Positions 45,901-54,560 of a stretch of DNA of 64,000 nucleotides are shown piece after piece. The notes under the pieces were generated by a model, which worked only from the letters and a program-made list of their open reading frames with translations, made no database searches and was not told the origin of the DNA. Made by a program: the position numbers and the translations under genes. Every line of letters starts with the position of its first letter. Positions within the stretch are counted from its first letter, which is position 1. The stretch is from assembly GCA_028278335.1 (NCBI GenBank), contig JANQEN010000240.1, positions 1 to 64,000 on the forward strand. The letters are read 5' to 3'. Origin of the DNA: Chitinivibrionales bacterium (GTDB lineage: Bacteria; Fibrobacterota; Chitinivibrionia; Chitinivibrionales; JANQEN01).

Positions 45901-47354
45901 CACCACCCAGTGTTCCTAAGCTCACACCAAAAAGTAACTCCTTCCAAATTATCTCTGATGGATATGACGAGTATGGTAATTACATTGATACAGAGCAATA
46001 TAAATGGAGCGATTCTGGACTTGTTGATTATAGCAATTTTCCTGAACGAACCGATGTCATCATATTTGATCCGAGCTTAGCCAAGGTTTCTCAGAAGGGT
46101 AAAGTCATTTCAACCTATATGAATGACAATACTGTTTCGAATTTTGTTGATATAGAGATCGAGGTAAAGCCGGGCATGTCCTTTGCCTACACTCGTGATT
46201 ACAGTGGCAATGGTCTTTTAGATGCGATTGTAGTGTACTTAGATCGAAAGTTTGTTTTAGATCCTAACTATACACCAGACAATATTCTTGTAGAGAAAAA
46301 CCCTTACTCCTTTACGGTTGACTCAATTGTTTCGGGCAATCCAAATGACAGTTGCGATAGTTTAGTCCTCTATCTTGGAGAAATTGAACCTACTCAACCG
46401 CAGACCTCATGGAGGCCGGAGTTGACCTTAGAGGACCTTCCAACGATTGACTCGATTTCCGGTTACCAGGTTCAGGATGGAGCATCCCCAGTTATTTGGG
46501 AAGTCCTTAAGGAGGTAAAGGTTCCCAATGATCGAAAACAGGATGTTGTGACCGTTACAGTGTCTGAGAATTTCTCCTACCTTAATGATGCACCCTTTGT
46601 TGCAAATGCTAAGCCAGAGGTTCACATCAATGCGTGGACTCGAGATAGCAGCAATACCTTTACTCCAAACTTGGTGCTTAAAGGTATTACTCAGTTCGAT
46701 GACCAGCAAAACAGCTGGACCAAGTTCAGAATGCTCAATGGCAATGATCTTAATAGTAGCCATTGGTTTAACTTTAACCATCTCAAGGGTAGTGTGGGAG
46801 TTTCAGACAAATTTAACAACTTACCCCACGCACTCAACCAAAAAGTACAGATTAAAGTAAAAGGTAGCCAAGGTGATATTAATATTGGACCAAACCCTTT
46901 CCAAATTAATTTTAATTACTATAATATTCATAAGCCTAATCTGGTTTTCATTATACCTTTTAAAGAACTCTACAATTGGATTTACAACCAAAACCAAGGT
47001 GGCACCATCATCGAGATTACCGTAATTGGTGGGCCTGATATTGTGAAAAAGGGTATCAAGGTTATGATTATAGTTTTTGATGCTGTTGGCAATTTGGTGA
47101 CTCAAAGGGTTAACCCTAACATCCTTGATAAGAGTAATTACCCAGACACCGAAGCTGGCCGCAAGGGCTGGGCTGATGTACAGAGTAAGATTAAGCTCCT
47201 TGAGCTTGGGCACACCGTTAAATTCACCTTCTACTATGAGGGTATGAATGATAATGGTATGCGCTGTGCACCTGGTGTTTATAGAATGATGGTATACCAG
47301 ATTATTGGTACAAGCCGTTCTAAGAACACTGAGGTAATTGCTATTGGTAGATAA
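42924..47354 (+). CDS. Giant secreted von Willebrand factor A domain protein
   Basis: The 1476-residue protein has a signal peptide (LFTLLAFMLPTHA), then PYEDSLCAYTWQ and a VWA domain with intact MIDAS: Asp97-Leu-Ser99-Gly-Ser101, Thr in GPEGTNYQQPL, Asp in ISDGAPNTG. The first 480 residues parallel the 595-residue protein at 37000 (including CFYCWHKANIE and EWTHPADLRDSA). The remaining 1000 residues are Ig-like beta-domains (bacterial Ig repeats with a RYTN-like pattern), ending in a sorting-like tail (KVMIIVFDAVGNLVTQRV, then GVYRMMVYQIIG). A GGAGG lies 10 nt before the ATG. It is a likely adhesin or surface-complex component. Confidence 0.88.
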   Translation: MCKRLGFLTPFTVLFTLLAFMLPTHAQDPYEDSLCAYTWQSDINDCDSAIECIDLDEWNTLVKPVPFNISRISPDSLKLCMGDFEFVQPTAIVYIIDLSGSMYRYNGRTVQYPDPNWEEVGDPYRLRDDALEAGFDTQRDVLPHSLAGYIGFGSNIIQNNSRFNGDHLQRPIDVSDNVATLDDLVDLLQSDLESGPEGTNYQQPLDQAIQWLQNTNIVPADHKKAIIFISDGAPNTGLNYTTAQVNALQALEAPVHGVFLGDGSAGELTNLADDTDGSMAVVGPQSMANFTQVIKNIVNNLVEPIIAQSVSIENKSLNPPVIANSIFTDSVNDTIWAVKLNRFLPLKIGPNNIEVLSTFATQSNSHDTTLNFNFYLDITEDERYTNECFYCWHKANIEVYREGQTDPTDTLTWQDQTYRLKFFYFGEDTIPQVKIKMNTANKKDAEEYTLTNGQWIGDRWVFEKGNIPFEVTLDPPATGDDTTEADFTDLVYFEWTHPADLRDSAFDTVIVSSPPNNILMYDQAGDPSSLTPYKNRPDSNVIRAGINVDLYAKVFANTKWLEKYETDQNLANKLTWSIVDAVTNQPNPDIAELTGGTNGNNNVLYPKQARKSVDVTVKLVDPALPVNPERTCRFYIIPGLADSIYIEATNDSTIANLVDPQPWDPIRILANETTKIAYGIIRDKEGNWIRPATQATWNSDNTQVVTVSPGPSDEVTITKGTLSTGSTYIHATEDTLSGTTKVETVDYDIIAIRITSRIASDTAGIVMENLAMETDPDTTIFALGQRSDTKQWIELSVKWAMDPLATNSTPPTSNSRWTFSPSRPDTGIIHIVYDTCYDTCDYQFVASGPSNVVFKIITPEAQRIAGQVFKGEVKISNKDGLVPGIWKYQGNDEASYRDTLGQGNTLFGPPPLPFGITTFSTNGIDTAQLNRNALLEQWFVGGIDTLDFVLYWAATQKNQPQKKHKLTVKLKNLSASTKDFFLHPGPMDSIVMTPPSVPKLTPKSNSFQIISDGYDEYGNYIDTEQYKWSDSGLVDYSNFPERTDVIIFDPSLAKVSQKGKVISTYMNDNTVSNFVDIEIEVKPGMSFAYTRDYSGNGLLDAIVVYLDRKFVLDPNYTPDNILVEKNPYSFTVDSIVSGNPNDSCDSLVLYLGEIEPTQPQTSWRPELTLEDLPTIDSISGYQVQDGASPVIWEVLKEVKVPNDRKQDVVTVTVSENFSYLNDAPFVANAKPEVHINAWTRDSSNTFTPNLVLKGITQFDDQQNSWTKFRMLNGNDLNSSHWFNFNHLKGSVGVSDKFNNLPHALNQKVQIKVKGSQGDINIGPNPFQINFNYYNIHKPNLVFIIPFKELYNWIYNQNQGGTIIEITVIGGPDIVKKGIKVMIIVFDAVGNLVTQRVNPNILDKSNYPDTEAGRKGWADVQSKIKLLELGHTVKFTFYYEGMNDNGMRCAPGVYRMMVYQIIGTSRSKNTEVIAIGR

Positions 47355-47379
47355 TTTTTAGATATTACAATTCCTATAA

Positions 47380-47412
47380 AAAGAGAGGTCTCTTAGGCCT
47401 CTCTTTTTTTTC
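47380..47412 (+). terminator. Terminator of the giant VWA gene
   Basis: AGAGAGG and CCTCTCT arms flank a TCTCTTAGG loop region and are followed by a run of eight T residues, just after the VWA stop. Confidence 0.85.
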
Positions 47413-47416
47413 GCCA

Positions 47417-47577
47417 GAGTTTATGACCCAAAGTCGTAAGAGTTTATGACTCAAAATCGTAGGAGTTTATGACTCAAAATCGTAGGAGTTTATGACTCAA
47501 AATCGTAGGAGTTTATAGCCAAAAATCGTAAGAGTTTATGATTCAACGATCTTAGGAGTCTGTGATTCAAAATTATA
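47417..47577. repeat. 23-bp tandem repeat array
   Basis: About six and a half units of 23-24 bp begin GAGTTTATGACTC and end AATCGTAG, starting at 47417, 47440, 47463, 47486, 47509, 47532 and 47556. The first unit (GAGTTTATGACCC, then AAGTCGTAA) aligns with the 21-bp units at 1-168 (TTTTTACCC, then AAGACCAACG), so both arrays appear to belong to one repeat family. The array lies downstream of the second TIGR02147/propeller pair. Confidence 0.93.
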
Positions 47578-47618
47578 CCGCTTCTCAATAATTATGTCCT
47601 ATGTTGTGTTGCGGCATG

Positions 47619-47672
47619 ACTGTTTCTCAAAAGTTTTGTCATAACCATGGGACAAAACTTTTGAGAAACAGT
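47619..47672. repeat. Long perfect inverted repeat
   Basis: Arms of 22 bp (47619-47640, starting ACTGTTTCTC, and 47651-47672, ending GAGAAACAGT) enclose a 10-nt loop. A stem of this length is longer than a normal terminator and is not followed by a T-run on the plus strand. It may be a MITE-like relic. Confidence 0.85.
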
Positions 47673-47693
47673 ATATAAGAGTCTAAAAAAAAC

Positions 47694-47762
47694 GTCACAG
47701 GAAAGGGATTTGCTGGGGGGGCGATGACCCAATCCTGTGACTATGTCGGGGTAAATCCCCGA
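47694..47762. repeat. Further inverted repeats near convergent gene ends
   Basis: GTCACAGGA (47694-47702) pairs with TCCTGTGAC (47733-47741), followed by TCGGGG-TAAAT-CCCCGA (47746-47762). The latter can serve as a terminator-like hairpin for the minus-strand propeller gene, although no T-tract follows. Confidence 0.6.
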
Positions 47763-47776
47763 TTTATTCTATTGTA

Positions 47777-49360
47777 TTAATAGGCTTTGTTTCCAAATAC
47801 AACAATACCCTCATACTCTGTGGCGGTCCAAACATTATCATGGGCATCAATCTCTATATCATTAATTGAACCGCATAAAAAGGGTATATGCGAATTGTAG
47901 CAGGAAAAACTTCGCCATTGGTGACCATCATATCGTGTTAAAATGCCATTACTTGTGCCACACCACAGATTATTTTTTGAATCAAAGGTGATCGAGCGAA
48001 CAATATGCCCACTTAATGATGAGTTGGTTGTATCAAAAACCTGCCAATCGCTTAATCGTACTATTTGCCCACTAAAGGTACCTGCCCACACAATACCTTC
48101 CTTATCTACAGCCAAGGAGAATATGGTATCGCAGGGTAGAGCCGAATTTCCTTTATGATAATTTGTCCACTGTCCATAGCCAATTTTTGTGATACCACCA
48201 CGAGAACCAATCCACTTGTCACCATGCCCATCTACGGTAATGGCATAGACAAAATCAGAGGGAAGCCGAGAGTTAAAGTAGTTGTACTCTATCCAACGGT
48301 GACCATTATGATGAACAACACCGCCAGTTCGATTATAGTGCTGGGGATACTTGGAAAACCATTTTCCGTTACTTGAGTCAAAGGCAATCGAGTAAACATT
48401 GCTAAAGGGAATGCCCCCGGTGGAGTGCTCGTTGTAGATTTGCCAATATTGACCATTATATCTAACAATCTCAAAGGCACTGCCACTCCAAACTGAGTTA
48501 TACTTATCAATTTCAATTGAATATACCGGTGGATTATTGAGAAAGATGTTGTGGTAGGTAGCCCACTTTTCCCCGGTGAAATAGCTGATTAATCCATTAC
48601 GAAGTCCTATCCAAACAGTTCCCTTTCGATTAATGGCCAAAGACTGGATACTGTTGTTGTATAGCGAGGAGTTGCTGGAATTATAAACAGCATCAAAGGA
48701 GTAGGTGCCAATCAAAGAAGTGTCACCGGGTTGAACAGTGAACTCATCGGATAAACGTATTGTGTCAGTAATGTTTTCTTCCCGGGCAAAATAGAGGGCT
48801 GGTAGCTCCGATGAGGGAAGATCTTTAAGGTGCACCTCATATTTTCCTGGGATGTGATTAACATTGTTATGTAGCTTTAGATAAAAGAGTGTCCCTGGCA
48901 GGTAGAGATAACTATTGGTGATATCAACATCATCATCAATAGCAACGGTAACAGCCCCTGGTTCGTTTAAGGGAGCCAAATGAACTGTGTTGACAGCATT
49001 ATTAACGACAACATTTTGGGTAAAGGATTGATATGAATTTGTCGCACTTCGGCTATAAACATTATATATAGCTCCACTCTCAGAAAAGGTAAATTCAAAT
49101 TGTCCCTGGTTATCTGTTGTGTCGACTAATACAACATCACCCTGTTCCTCAATTGCTGGATTGTACCCATGGGGAATGAGAAAGACAGCAGTTTGCGTAG
49201 CAGGTTTCCCCTGCTCGTTTAATAAGGTGCCTACCACTTTCGCATTCCCCGTGCTGGTACCACTTCCAGCAACATCTATGCTACAGGAGTTGAGCAACAG
49301 GCTATAGAGCACTACCACCATTCCAAGGAAGAGATGTCTACGCTTCAACGATTGAATCAT
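47777..49360 (-). CDS. Lipoprotein with propeller repeats (second copy)
   Basis: The 527-residue protein has a lipobox LLLNSC (Cys26), then an Ig-like region (GTLLNEQGKPATQTAVFL, DTTDNQGQFEFTFSESG) and C-terminal propeller blades (SLAINRKGTVWIGLRNGLISYF, SIEIDKYNSVWSGSAFEIV, AITVDGHGDKWIGSRGG, SLAVDKEGIVWAGTFSG). This matches the organisation of the protein at 1200-2774. It overlaps the upstream TIGR02147 gene by 4 bp. The recurrence of the same pair twice indicates a functional cassette. Confidence 0.87.
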   Translation of the reverse strand: MIQSLKRRHLFLGMVVVLYSLLLNSCSIDVAGSGTSTGNAKVVGTLLNEQGKPATQTAVFLIPHGYNPAIEEQGDVVLVDTTDNQGQFEFTFSESGAIYNVYSRSATNSYQSFTQNVVVNNAVNTVHLAPLNEPGAVTVAIDDDVDITNSYLYLPGTLFYLKLHNNVNHIPGKYEVHLKDLPSSELPALYFAREENITDTIRLSDEFTVQPGDTSLIGTYSFDAVYNSSNSSLYNNSIQSLAINRKGTVWIGLRNGLISYFTGEKWATYHNIFLNNPPVYSIEIDKYNSVWSGSAFEIVRYNGQYWQIYNEHSTGGIPFSNVYSIAFDSSNGKWFSKYPQHYNRTGGVVHHNGHRWIEYNYFNSRLPSDFVYAITVDGHGDKWIGSRGGITKIGYGQWTNYHKGNSALPCDTIFSLAVDKEGIVWAGTFSGQIVRLSDWQVFDTTNSSLSGHIVRSITFDSKNNLWCGTSNGILTRYDGHQWRSFSCYNSHIPFLCGSINDIEIDAHDNVWTATEYEGIVVFGNKAY

Positions 49361-50217
49361 TTGCCCACCCCCCGCTCATGTTGCCAGTTCTTCCGTAAAA
49401 CGGGGAAAAATTGAAAATTCAACTGATAAACCTCTTCCGAGGGAGAGGTTTCCTGTACAATATCATTAAGAACTTCATCCTTGAATTTCTGTATCTTATC
49501 TTTTATTTCTTTAAACTTAGTTTTGGAAACACTCAGTGTCATGCTACTGATTTCCCTCTGTTGCGGTTCTATCTTCTCAATAGCATCCCCTGACAGGGCA
49601 ATCATTTTTCTATTAAAATTTCTTATGGAGAGCGATTCAACTTCCGGAGCAGTTTTAATGATTGAATCATTTTGAATCCATTTCCCAGAAGCATCCTGTT
49701 TCACCAATCCAATATCCTTTAAAAGCAAGAGAGATTTTTTCACCTGCGTTGCTGTTAAGGGTGGCGAAAAGGCTCGTGCAATTTTTTCGTAATTATCGGT
49801 AATCTCTACAAAATCCAACATCTCTCTGATTATAACATGATGCCATTCACTGTAAATTGTATATTGCATTTCACTTAGTTTTTTTACTTTTGAGCCTTTT
49901 TTATACTGAGACATCTCTTTAAATAGTTCATTCTTCTCATTCTCAAATTTGGATTGATTAAAAAGGACCATAAGCCGGAAGTAGTCACACTCCCTGGGGG
50001 TTAAATTGAGTGCTCTGCAAAATTTACCGATACTATTGTAGGCAATATTTCGCTCACCATTTATTACCTGTTTTAACACATTGTGCGATGAAAAACCAGC
50101 TTTGTTTGAAAAATATCGATATGAGAAATACCGTGTTTCTCTCTTCTGAAGGTCATAATAGTCCTTCAAAAAGAGACGAAAGTCCACATATCCAAAGATA
50201 TTCAATTTCATAGCCAA
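49357..50217 (-). CDS. TIGR02147 family protein (second copy)
   Basis: The 286-residue cytoplasmic paralog of the protein at 371-1207 has IFGYVDFRLFLKDYYDLQ, YFSYRYFSNKAGFSSHNVLKQVI (helix-turn-helix-like), YSEWHHVIIREML, and a C-terminal SVSKTKFKEIKDKIQKFKDEV. It starts at ATG 50217 or the ATG two codons later. Its stop overlaps the lipoprotein start by 4 bp. It lies divergent from the receiver-like gene at 50549. Confidence 0.9.
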   Translation of the reverse strand: MAMKLNIFGYVDFRLFLKDYYDLQKRETRYFSYRYFSNKAGFSSHNVLKQVINGERNIAYNSIGKFCRALNLTPRECDYFRLMVLFNQSKFENEKNELFKEMSQYKKGSKVKKLSEMQYTIYSEWHHVIIREMLDFVEITDNYEKIARAFSPPLTATQVKKSLLLLKDIGLVKQDASGKWIQNDSIIKTAPEVESLSIRNFNRKMIALSGDAIEKIEPQQREISSMTLSVSKTKFKEIKDKIQKFKDEVLNDIVQETSPSEEVYQLNFQFFPVLRKNWQHERGVGK

Positions 50218-50548
50218 TTCATTGCACCTTTTACGTAAGCGAAGCTGATTGTGTAATGGGTAAGTATCACTAAATTAACTCATAAATAGCCACATTGCCA
50301 TATTTAAGTGACCAAAAGCATTATTTTTGTACACTATCAGTGCACATAATTATCTATAACATATTGATTTTAAAAATAATGTAATACCAATTATGGATTT
50401 TTATGATTTATTCAGTGCACACCCTGGATGATAAAATCATTGATGCAATTTTATAGATGTTTTTATAGAACAATTGGAGCCGAAATTATATCCTTATAAT
50501 AGGCCTTTGGAAGTGAATTTTTCATATACTTGCAACGAATTGATTATT
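50218..50548. promoter_or_regulatory. Divergent region with TCAGTGCACA direct repeat
   Basis: The 331-bp AT-rich region carries TCAGTGCACA at 50337-50346 and again at 50412-50421, 75 bp apart. A related TTTAGTGCACA occurs at about 17972 upstream of the dehydratase operon. These could be binding sites for a shared regulator. Confidence 0.4.
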
Positions 50549-51058
50549 ATGAACTTGGAACATAAAAAAAGAGAGGTGTTAGAACAACTCTCCCAGATGC
50601 AAAAGGAGAAACGCCGATCTCGCAGAGCGATAAAGGATACAGGTAAAAAGAAGAGTCCTCAGGAGATCGAATCGTATGTTAGTGTTCAAAAAGAGAAACA
50701 GATTCTCCTTATCTATGGTGCAAAGAGCTTTTTTATAAAGGGATTAATGCAATCCCTTAAAAATGTCTTTGAACTTATTCACTGCACTGACTCCGAAGAG
50801 GCCTGTGCCATCTGTATGGAAAAAGATATACCCTTTATTTTATTAGATATGGATCACCCAACAGATTGGAAAAAGTCTACCGATATATTCACCAATGTCA
50901 ACATGATTAGTCAAGAGACCCTTTTCTTCTTGGCAACCAAAAAGGTCAACTCCCATGAGGTCCAGACCTTGGTAAGCCAAGGTGGGATTGTGACTGAGAA
51001 ACCGATAAACATCAAAGACATCACAGACCACACCACCACAGGATCTGATACAGAATAA
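50549..51058 (+). CDS. Receiver-like (degenerate response regulator) protein
   Basis: I placed the start at the ATG at 50549 (169 residues); the longer frame would need a TTG at 50474. The N-terminus is a charged coiled coil (LEHKKREVLEQLSQMQKEKRRSRRAI). From about residue 50 a receiver-like domain appears: ILLIYGAKSFFIKGLMQSL, ACAICMEKDIPFILLDMDHP, LFFLATKKV, GGIVTEKPI. The acidic pocket of true receivers is lost (IYGAKS instead of VDDE), but the LLDMDH Asp and the final Lys remain. A phosphorylation-independent scaffold is likely. It ends at a terminator beside tRNA-Ala. Confidence 0.65.
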   Translation: MNLEHKKREVLEQLSQMQKEKRRSRRAIKDTGKKKSPQEIESYVSVQKEKQILLIYGAKSFFIKGLMQSLKNVFELIHCTDSEEACAICMEKDIPFILLDMDHPTDWKKSTDIFTNVNMISQETLFFLATKKVNSHEVQTLVSQGGIVTEKPINIKDITDHTTTGSDTE

Positions 51059-51059
51059 A

Positions 51060-51091
51060 AAAGGTCCCACGACATAATGCGTGAGACCTTT
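51060..51091. terminator. Terminator between receiver-like gene and tRNA-Ala
   Basis: AAAGGTC (51060-51066) and CACG (51068-51071) pair with CGTG (51080-51083) and GACCTTT (51085-51091) around an 8-nt loop. It can terminate the plus-strand gene and the minus-strand tRNA. Confidence 0.75.
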
Positions 51092-51092
51092 A

Positions 51093-51165
51093 TGGAGCTG
51101 AGGGGGCTCGAACCCCTGACCCCAACGCTGCCAGCGTTGTGCTCTCCCAGCTGAGCTACAGCCCC
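51093..51165 (-). tRNA. tRNA-Ala (GGC)
   Basis: The minus strand reads as a full cloverleaf of 73 nt: acceptor GGGGCTG paired with CAGCTCC, D-arm with TAGCTCAGCTGGGAGAGC, anticodon loop CTGGCAG (anticodon GGC), T-loop GGTTCGAGCC, discriminator A. The 3' CCA is not encoded. No intron is present. Confidence 0.98.
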
Positions 51166-51218
51166 GAATAATATGGTGTACAAATTTAAATTATTTTGAC
51201 TAATTAGTCAAATCTCTT

Positions 51219-52916
51219 CTACTTTTTCTGTTGCTTTTGGATTTTTGCCCAGGTGTCTCGCAGAGTTACCGTGCGGTTAAATACCTTTTTCTCCTCTGTA
51301 GTATAATTGGTGTCTACACAAAAATACCCCATTCGCTCAAACTGAAAACGTTCTCCAGGTTTTGCATTATTTAGGCTAGGTTCAACTTTACAGGATGTGA
51401 GTACCTCTAAGGAGTTGGGATTAAGATTATTTTTCCAATCCTGTCCTTCTTCTACATTGCTAGGATCCGGCGTACTAAAAAGAGCGTCATACAACCGCAC
51501 CTCAGCATCAATTGCATGCTTTGCAGAAACCCAGTGCAAGGTAGCTTTGACCTTACGACCATCCGGTGCATTGCCGCCACGACTTTCAGGATCGTACGTA
51601 CAGTGTACTTCGAGAATATCCCCACTTTTTGGGTCCTTTACAACATCGACACACTTGATAAAATAGGCATAGCGTAATCGTACTTCACGTCCTGGTGCTA
51701 AACGAAAGAATTTCTTTGGGGGATCTTCGGCAAAGTCTTCTTGCTCAATATAGAGCACCTTGGAAAAGGGGACTTTTCTGGTTCCCATGGCTTGATCTTC
51801 CGGACTATTAACAGCTTCCATCTCTTCAACCTGGTCTTCGGGATAGTTATCAATAACCACTTTAAGCGGTTTGAGTACGGACATTACCCGGGGAACCCGC
51901 TTATTAAGATCTTCACGTACACAAAACTCTAACAGGGCCATATCAACGGTGCTTTCCCGTTTGGCAACCCCAATACGCTCACAAAAATTTCGTATCGACT
52001 CTGGAGTATATCCTCGCCGACGCATTCCAGAGAGGGTTGGCATTCGTGGATCATCCCACCCGTCAACGCAGCCTTCACTGACAAGCTCCAATAGCTTCCG
52101 TTTACTCATTACCGTATAGGTAATATTCAGTCGAGCAAACTCAATCTGTTGAGGATGGTAGATACCCAGTTGATCTAAAAACCAATCATACAGCGGTCGG
52201 TGATCCTCGAATTCCAAAGAGCACATCGAATGGGTGATACCTTCGATGGAATCTTCCAAACCATGGGCCCAATCATACATGGGATAGACATTCCACTTAT
52301 TCCCTTGGCGATAGTGGGACATTTTGAGAATTCGATACATTACCGGATCACGCATATTCATATTTGGTGATTTCATATCAATCTTTGCCCGCAAGACTCG
52401 CGAGCCATTTTCAAATTCTCCAGCCTCCATCCTCGTAAAAAGATCGAGGTTTTCATCCACCGAACGATTGCGAAAGGGACTCTCTGTTCCCGGTTCAGTA
52501 AGAGTTCCTCGATTTATTCGGATCTCTTCGGCGCTTTGATCATCCACATAGGCTTTTTGGGCCTTGATAAGTTCAACAGCCCAGGCATACATTTTATCAA
52601 AATAGTCCGAAGCATAGTATTCATGCTCGCCCCAATCAAAACCAAGCCAAGAAACATCCTTTTTTATTGCATCGATATACTCGGTCTCTTCTTTGCTGGG
52701 ATTGGTATCATCAAAGCGAAGATGATAGGTGCCTTTAAACTCCTCAGCCAATCCATAATCTATACAGATTGCTTTGGCATGACCGATATGAAGATAGCCA
52801 TTGGGCTCGGGTGGAAATCGTGTTACCACACGCCCATCCCACTTGTTTGTCTTCATATCTTCCTTAATAATCTCCTGCAAAAAATTGGGAGCCTGTTTTA
52901 TTTCATTATTTGACAT
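51219..52916 (-). CDS. glnS: Glutaminyl-tRNA synthetase
   Basis: The 565-residue class I synthetase has a HIGH motif in [16 protein letters not shown], the KMSKS-like VMSKRKL, the FDDTNPSKE motif, and an anticodon-binding C-terminal region. It charges tRNA-Gln directly, so Gln-tRNA transamidation is not required for this amino acid. It lies 16 bp downstream of gltX in the same orientation, probably one operon. Confidence 0.97.
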   Translation of the reverse strand: MSNNEIKQAPNFLQEIIKEDMKTNKWDGRVVTRFPPEPNGYLHIGHAKAICIDYGLAEEFKGTYHLRFDDTNPSKEETEYIDAIKKDVSWLGFDWGEHEYYASDYFDKMYAWAVELIKAQKAYVDDQSAEEIRINRGTLTEPGTESPFRNRSVDENLDLFTRMEAGEFENGSRVLRAKIDMKSPNMNMRDPVMYRILKMSHYRQGNKWNVYPMYDWAHGLEDSIEGITHSMCSLEFEDHRPLYDWFLDQLGIYHPQQIEFARLNITYTVMSKRKLLELVSEGCVDGWDDPRMPTLSGMRRRGYTPESIRNFCERIGVAKRESTVDMALLEFCVREDLNKRVPRVMSVLKPLKVVIDNYPEDQVEEMEAVNSPEDQAMGTRKVPFSKVLYIEQEDFAEDPPKKFFRLAPGREVRLRYAYFIKCVDVVKDPKSGDILEVHCTYDPESRGGNAPDGRKVKATLHWVSAKHAIDAEVRLYDALFSTPDPSNVEEGQDWKNNLNPNSLEVLTSCKVEPSLNNAKPGERFQFERMGYFCVDTNYTTEEKKVFNRTVTLRDTWAKIQKQQKK

Positions 52917-52932
52917 GAATCATGTTTCCCTG

Positions 52933-54426
52933 TTAAGAGTTCTTTTCTTTCTGAAAATTATCTAACCACAATACCGCATTTTTCATACGACGTACCACAG
53001 TCTCTTGACCAATGAGTTCTAACATCTCATACAATCCCGGCCCAAAGCTCACCCCCGAAACCGCAAGTCTCGTTGGATGTATCAACTTTCCTAAGGAGAG
53101 TTCCTTTTTTTGGGCATAATCATTAAAGGCATCCTCCAAGCTCTGCTGGCTAAAGTTGGACATACTTTCAAAGAGAGAAGTAAGGGATTGCAACACAGTA
53201 AGTGCATCACCTTTCCATCTCTTTTTTACTGCCTTCTCCTCGTAGGAATTTGGATCATTAAAAAAGTAGAAACTGTTTGTCGCTAATTCTTTAAGCGTTT
53301 TCGATCTATCCTTTAGCAAGCCAATTACCTGAGAAAGATAAGCCATGTCTTTGAGTTGCTCATGGGAGACTTCTCCCGCTTCCTTCCATACAAGGTGCGC
53401 CTCCTCAAGCAAGGAACCCACACTTCTCTCTTGCATGTAAAGGCCATTCATCCACTCAAGCTTCTGCTCATCAAAGACCGATGCCTTAGGTGAAACTCGC
53501 TCCAGAGTAAAGAGATCAACAAGCTCCTGAGATGACATCTTTTCCTGGTCATTACCGGGAGCCCATCCAAGGAGCGCCAAAAAGTTTACCAACCCCTCCG
53601 GAAGATAGCCAGCTCGTTTATAGTCCAGGACAGAGGCTGCCCCTTTGCGCTTTGACAATTTTCCTCCTCCAGGAGCCAAAATAACTGGCAAATGAGCAAA
53701 TACGGGAAGATCCCACCCAAAGGCTTCATACAATAATACATGCCTTGGTGTTGAGGCGATCCACTCATCGCCGCGCATTACATGGGTGATCCCCATGAGA
53801 TGGTCATCAACAACATTGGCCAAGTGATAGGTGGGAAACCCATCGGATTTTAATAGAACCAAATCATCGAGAGTCTCACTCTTGTACTCTATTTCACCTC
53901 TGATCATATCGGTAAAAGAGACAATCCTATTATCGGGGATTTTTAATCGATACACATGTGGCTCATTCTGACTAATTCGCTTTGTAACCTCATCCTGGGA
54001 AAGATTGCGACAATGCCTATCATACCCTGAGACATGGGCAAGCTTTGCCTTTTCCTGCTCCTCTCGAAGCTTTTGTAGTCGTTGTGATGAGCAGAAACAG
54101 GGATAGGCATGGCCCGATTCCACTAAAGCATCTACCTTTTCTCGGTACAGAGATGTTCGTTCTGATTGAAAATAGGGACCACAGCTGCCTTCAATCTCGG
54201 GCCCTTCGTCCCAGGTAAGCCCCAACCAACGAAGGCTGGTAAAGATTTCGTCGAGAGCATCACTTTGATAGCGAGTACGATCAGTGTCCTCTATCCTTAG
54301 AATAAAGGAGCCACCATGATGTTTGGCAAAAAGGTAATTAAAGAGAGCTGTCCGCGCTCCACCAACGTGAAGATACCCTGTTGGTGACGGAGCAAAACGA
54401 ACACGAACCTCAGATGACATAGACAT
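52933..54426 (-). CDS. gltX: Glutamyl-tRNA synthetase
   Basis: The 497-residue enzyme is a class I synthetase with HIGH-like GYLHVGGARTALFNYL, KMSKS-like KLSKRKGA, FILRIEDTDRTR, and YPCFCSSQRL with zinc-type Cys residues. It charges tRNA-Glu and forms a two-gene unit with glnS. The two share a common ancestor, visible in the catalytic core. Confidence 0.97.
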   Translation of the reverse strand: MSMSSEVRVRFAPSPTGYLHVGGARTALFNYLFAKHHGGSFILRIEDTDRTRYQSDALDEIFTSLRWLGLTWDEGPEIEGSCGPYFQSERTSLYREKVDALVESGHAYPCFCSSQRLQKLREEQEKAKLAHVSGYDRHCRNLSQDEVTKRISQNEPHVYRLKIPDNRIVSFTDMIRGEIEYKSETLDDLVLLKSDGFPTYHLANVVDDHLMGITHVMRGDEWIASTPRHVLLYEAFGWDLPVFAHLPVILAPGGGKLSKRKGAASVLDYKRAGYLPEGLVNFLALLGWAPGNDQEKMSSQELVDLFTLERVSPKASVFDEQKLEWMNGLYMQERSVGSLLEEAHLVWKEAGEVSHEQLKDMAYLSQVIGLLKDRSKTLKELATNSFYFFNDPNSYEEKAVKKRWKGDALTVLQSLTSLFESMSNFSQQSLEDAFNDYAQKKELSLGKLIHPTRLAVSGVSFGPGLYEMLELIGQETVVRRMKNAVLWLDNFQKEKNS

Positions 54427-54560
54427 TTCCTTTCAATACTGGCATTAAATTCAGGATAAAAAAATATGTTATGTGCTATAGATTAGGAGTTGCTTATCAG
54501 TATATAATTTTGATTGAGAACCAGTATCAGAGTTGGTTGTGTAGTATTGTATTTTAATGT

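Noticed and set aside
47417-47577. CRISPR array
   Set aside because: Units of 23-24 bp follow one another without spacers; this is a plain tandem repeat.
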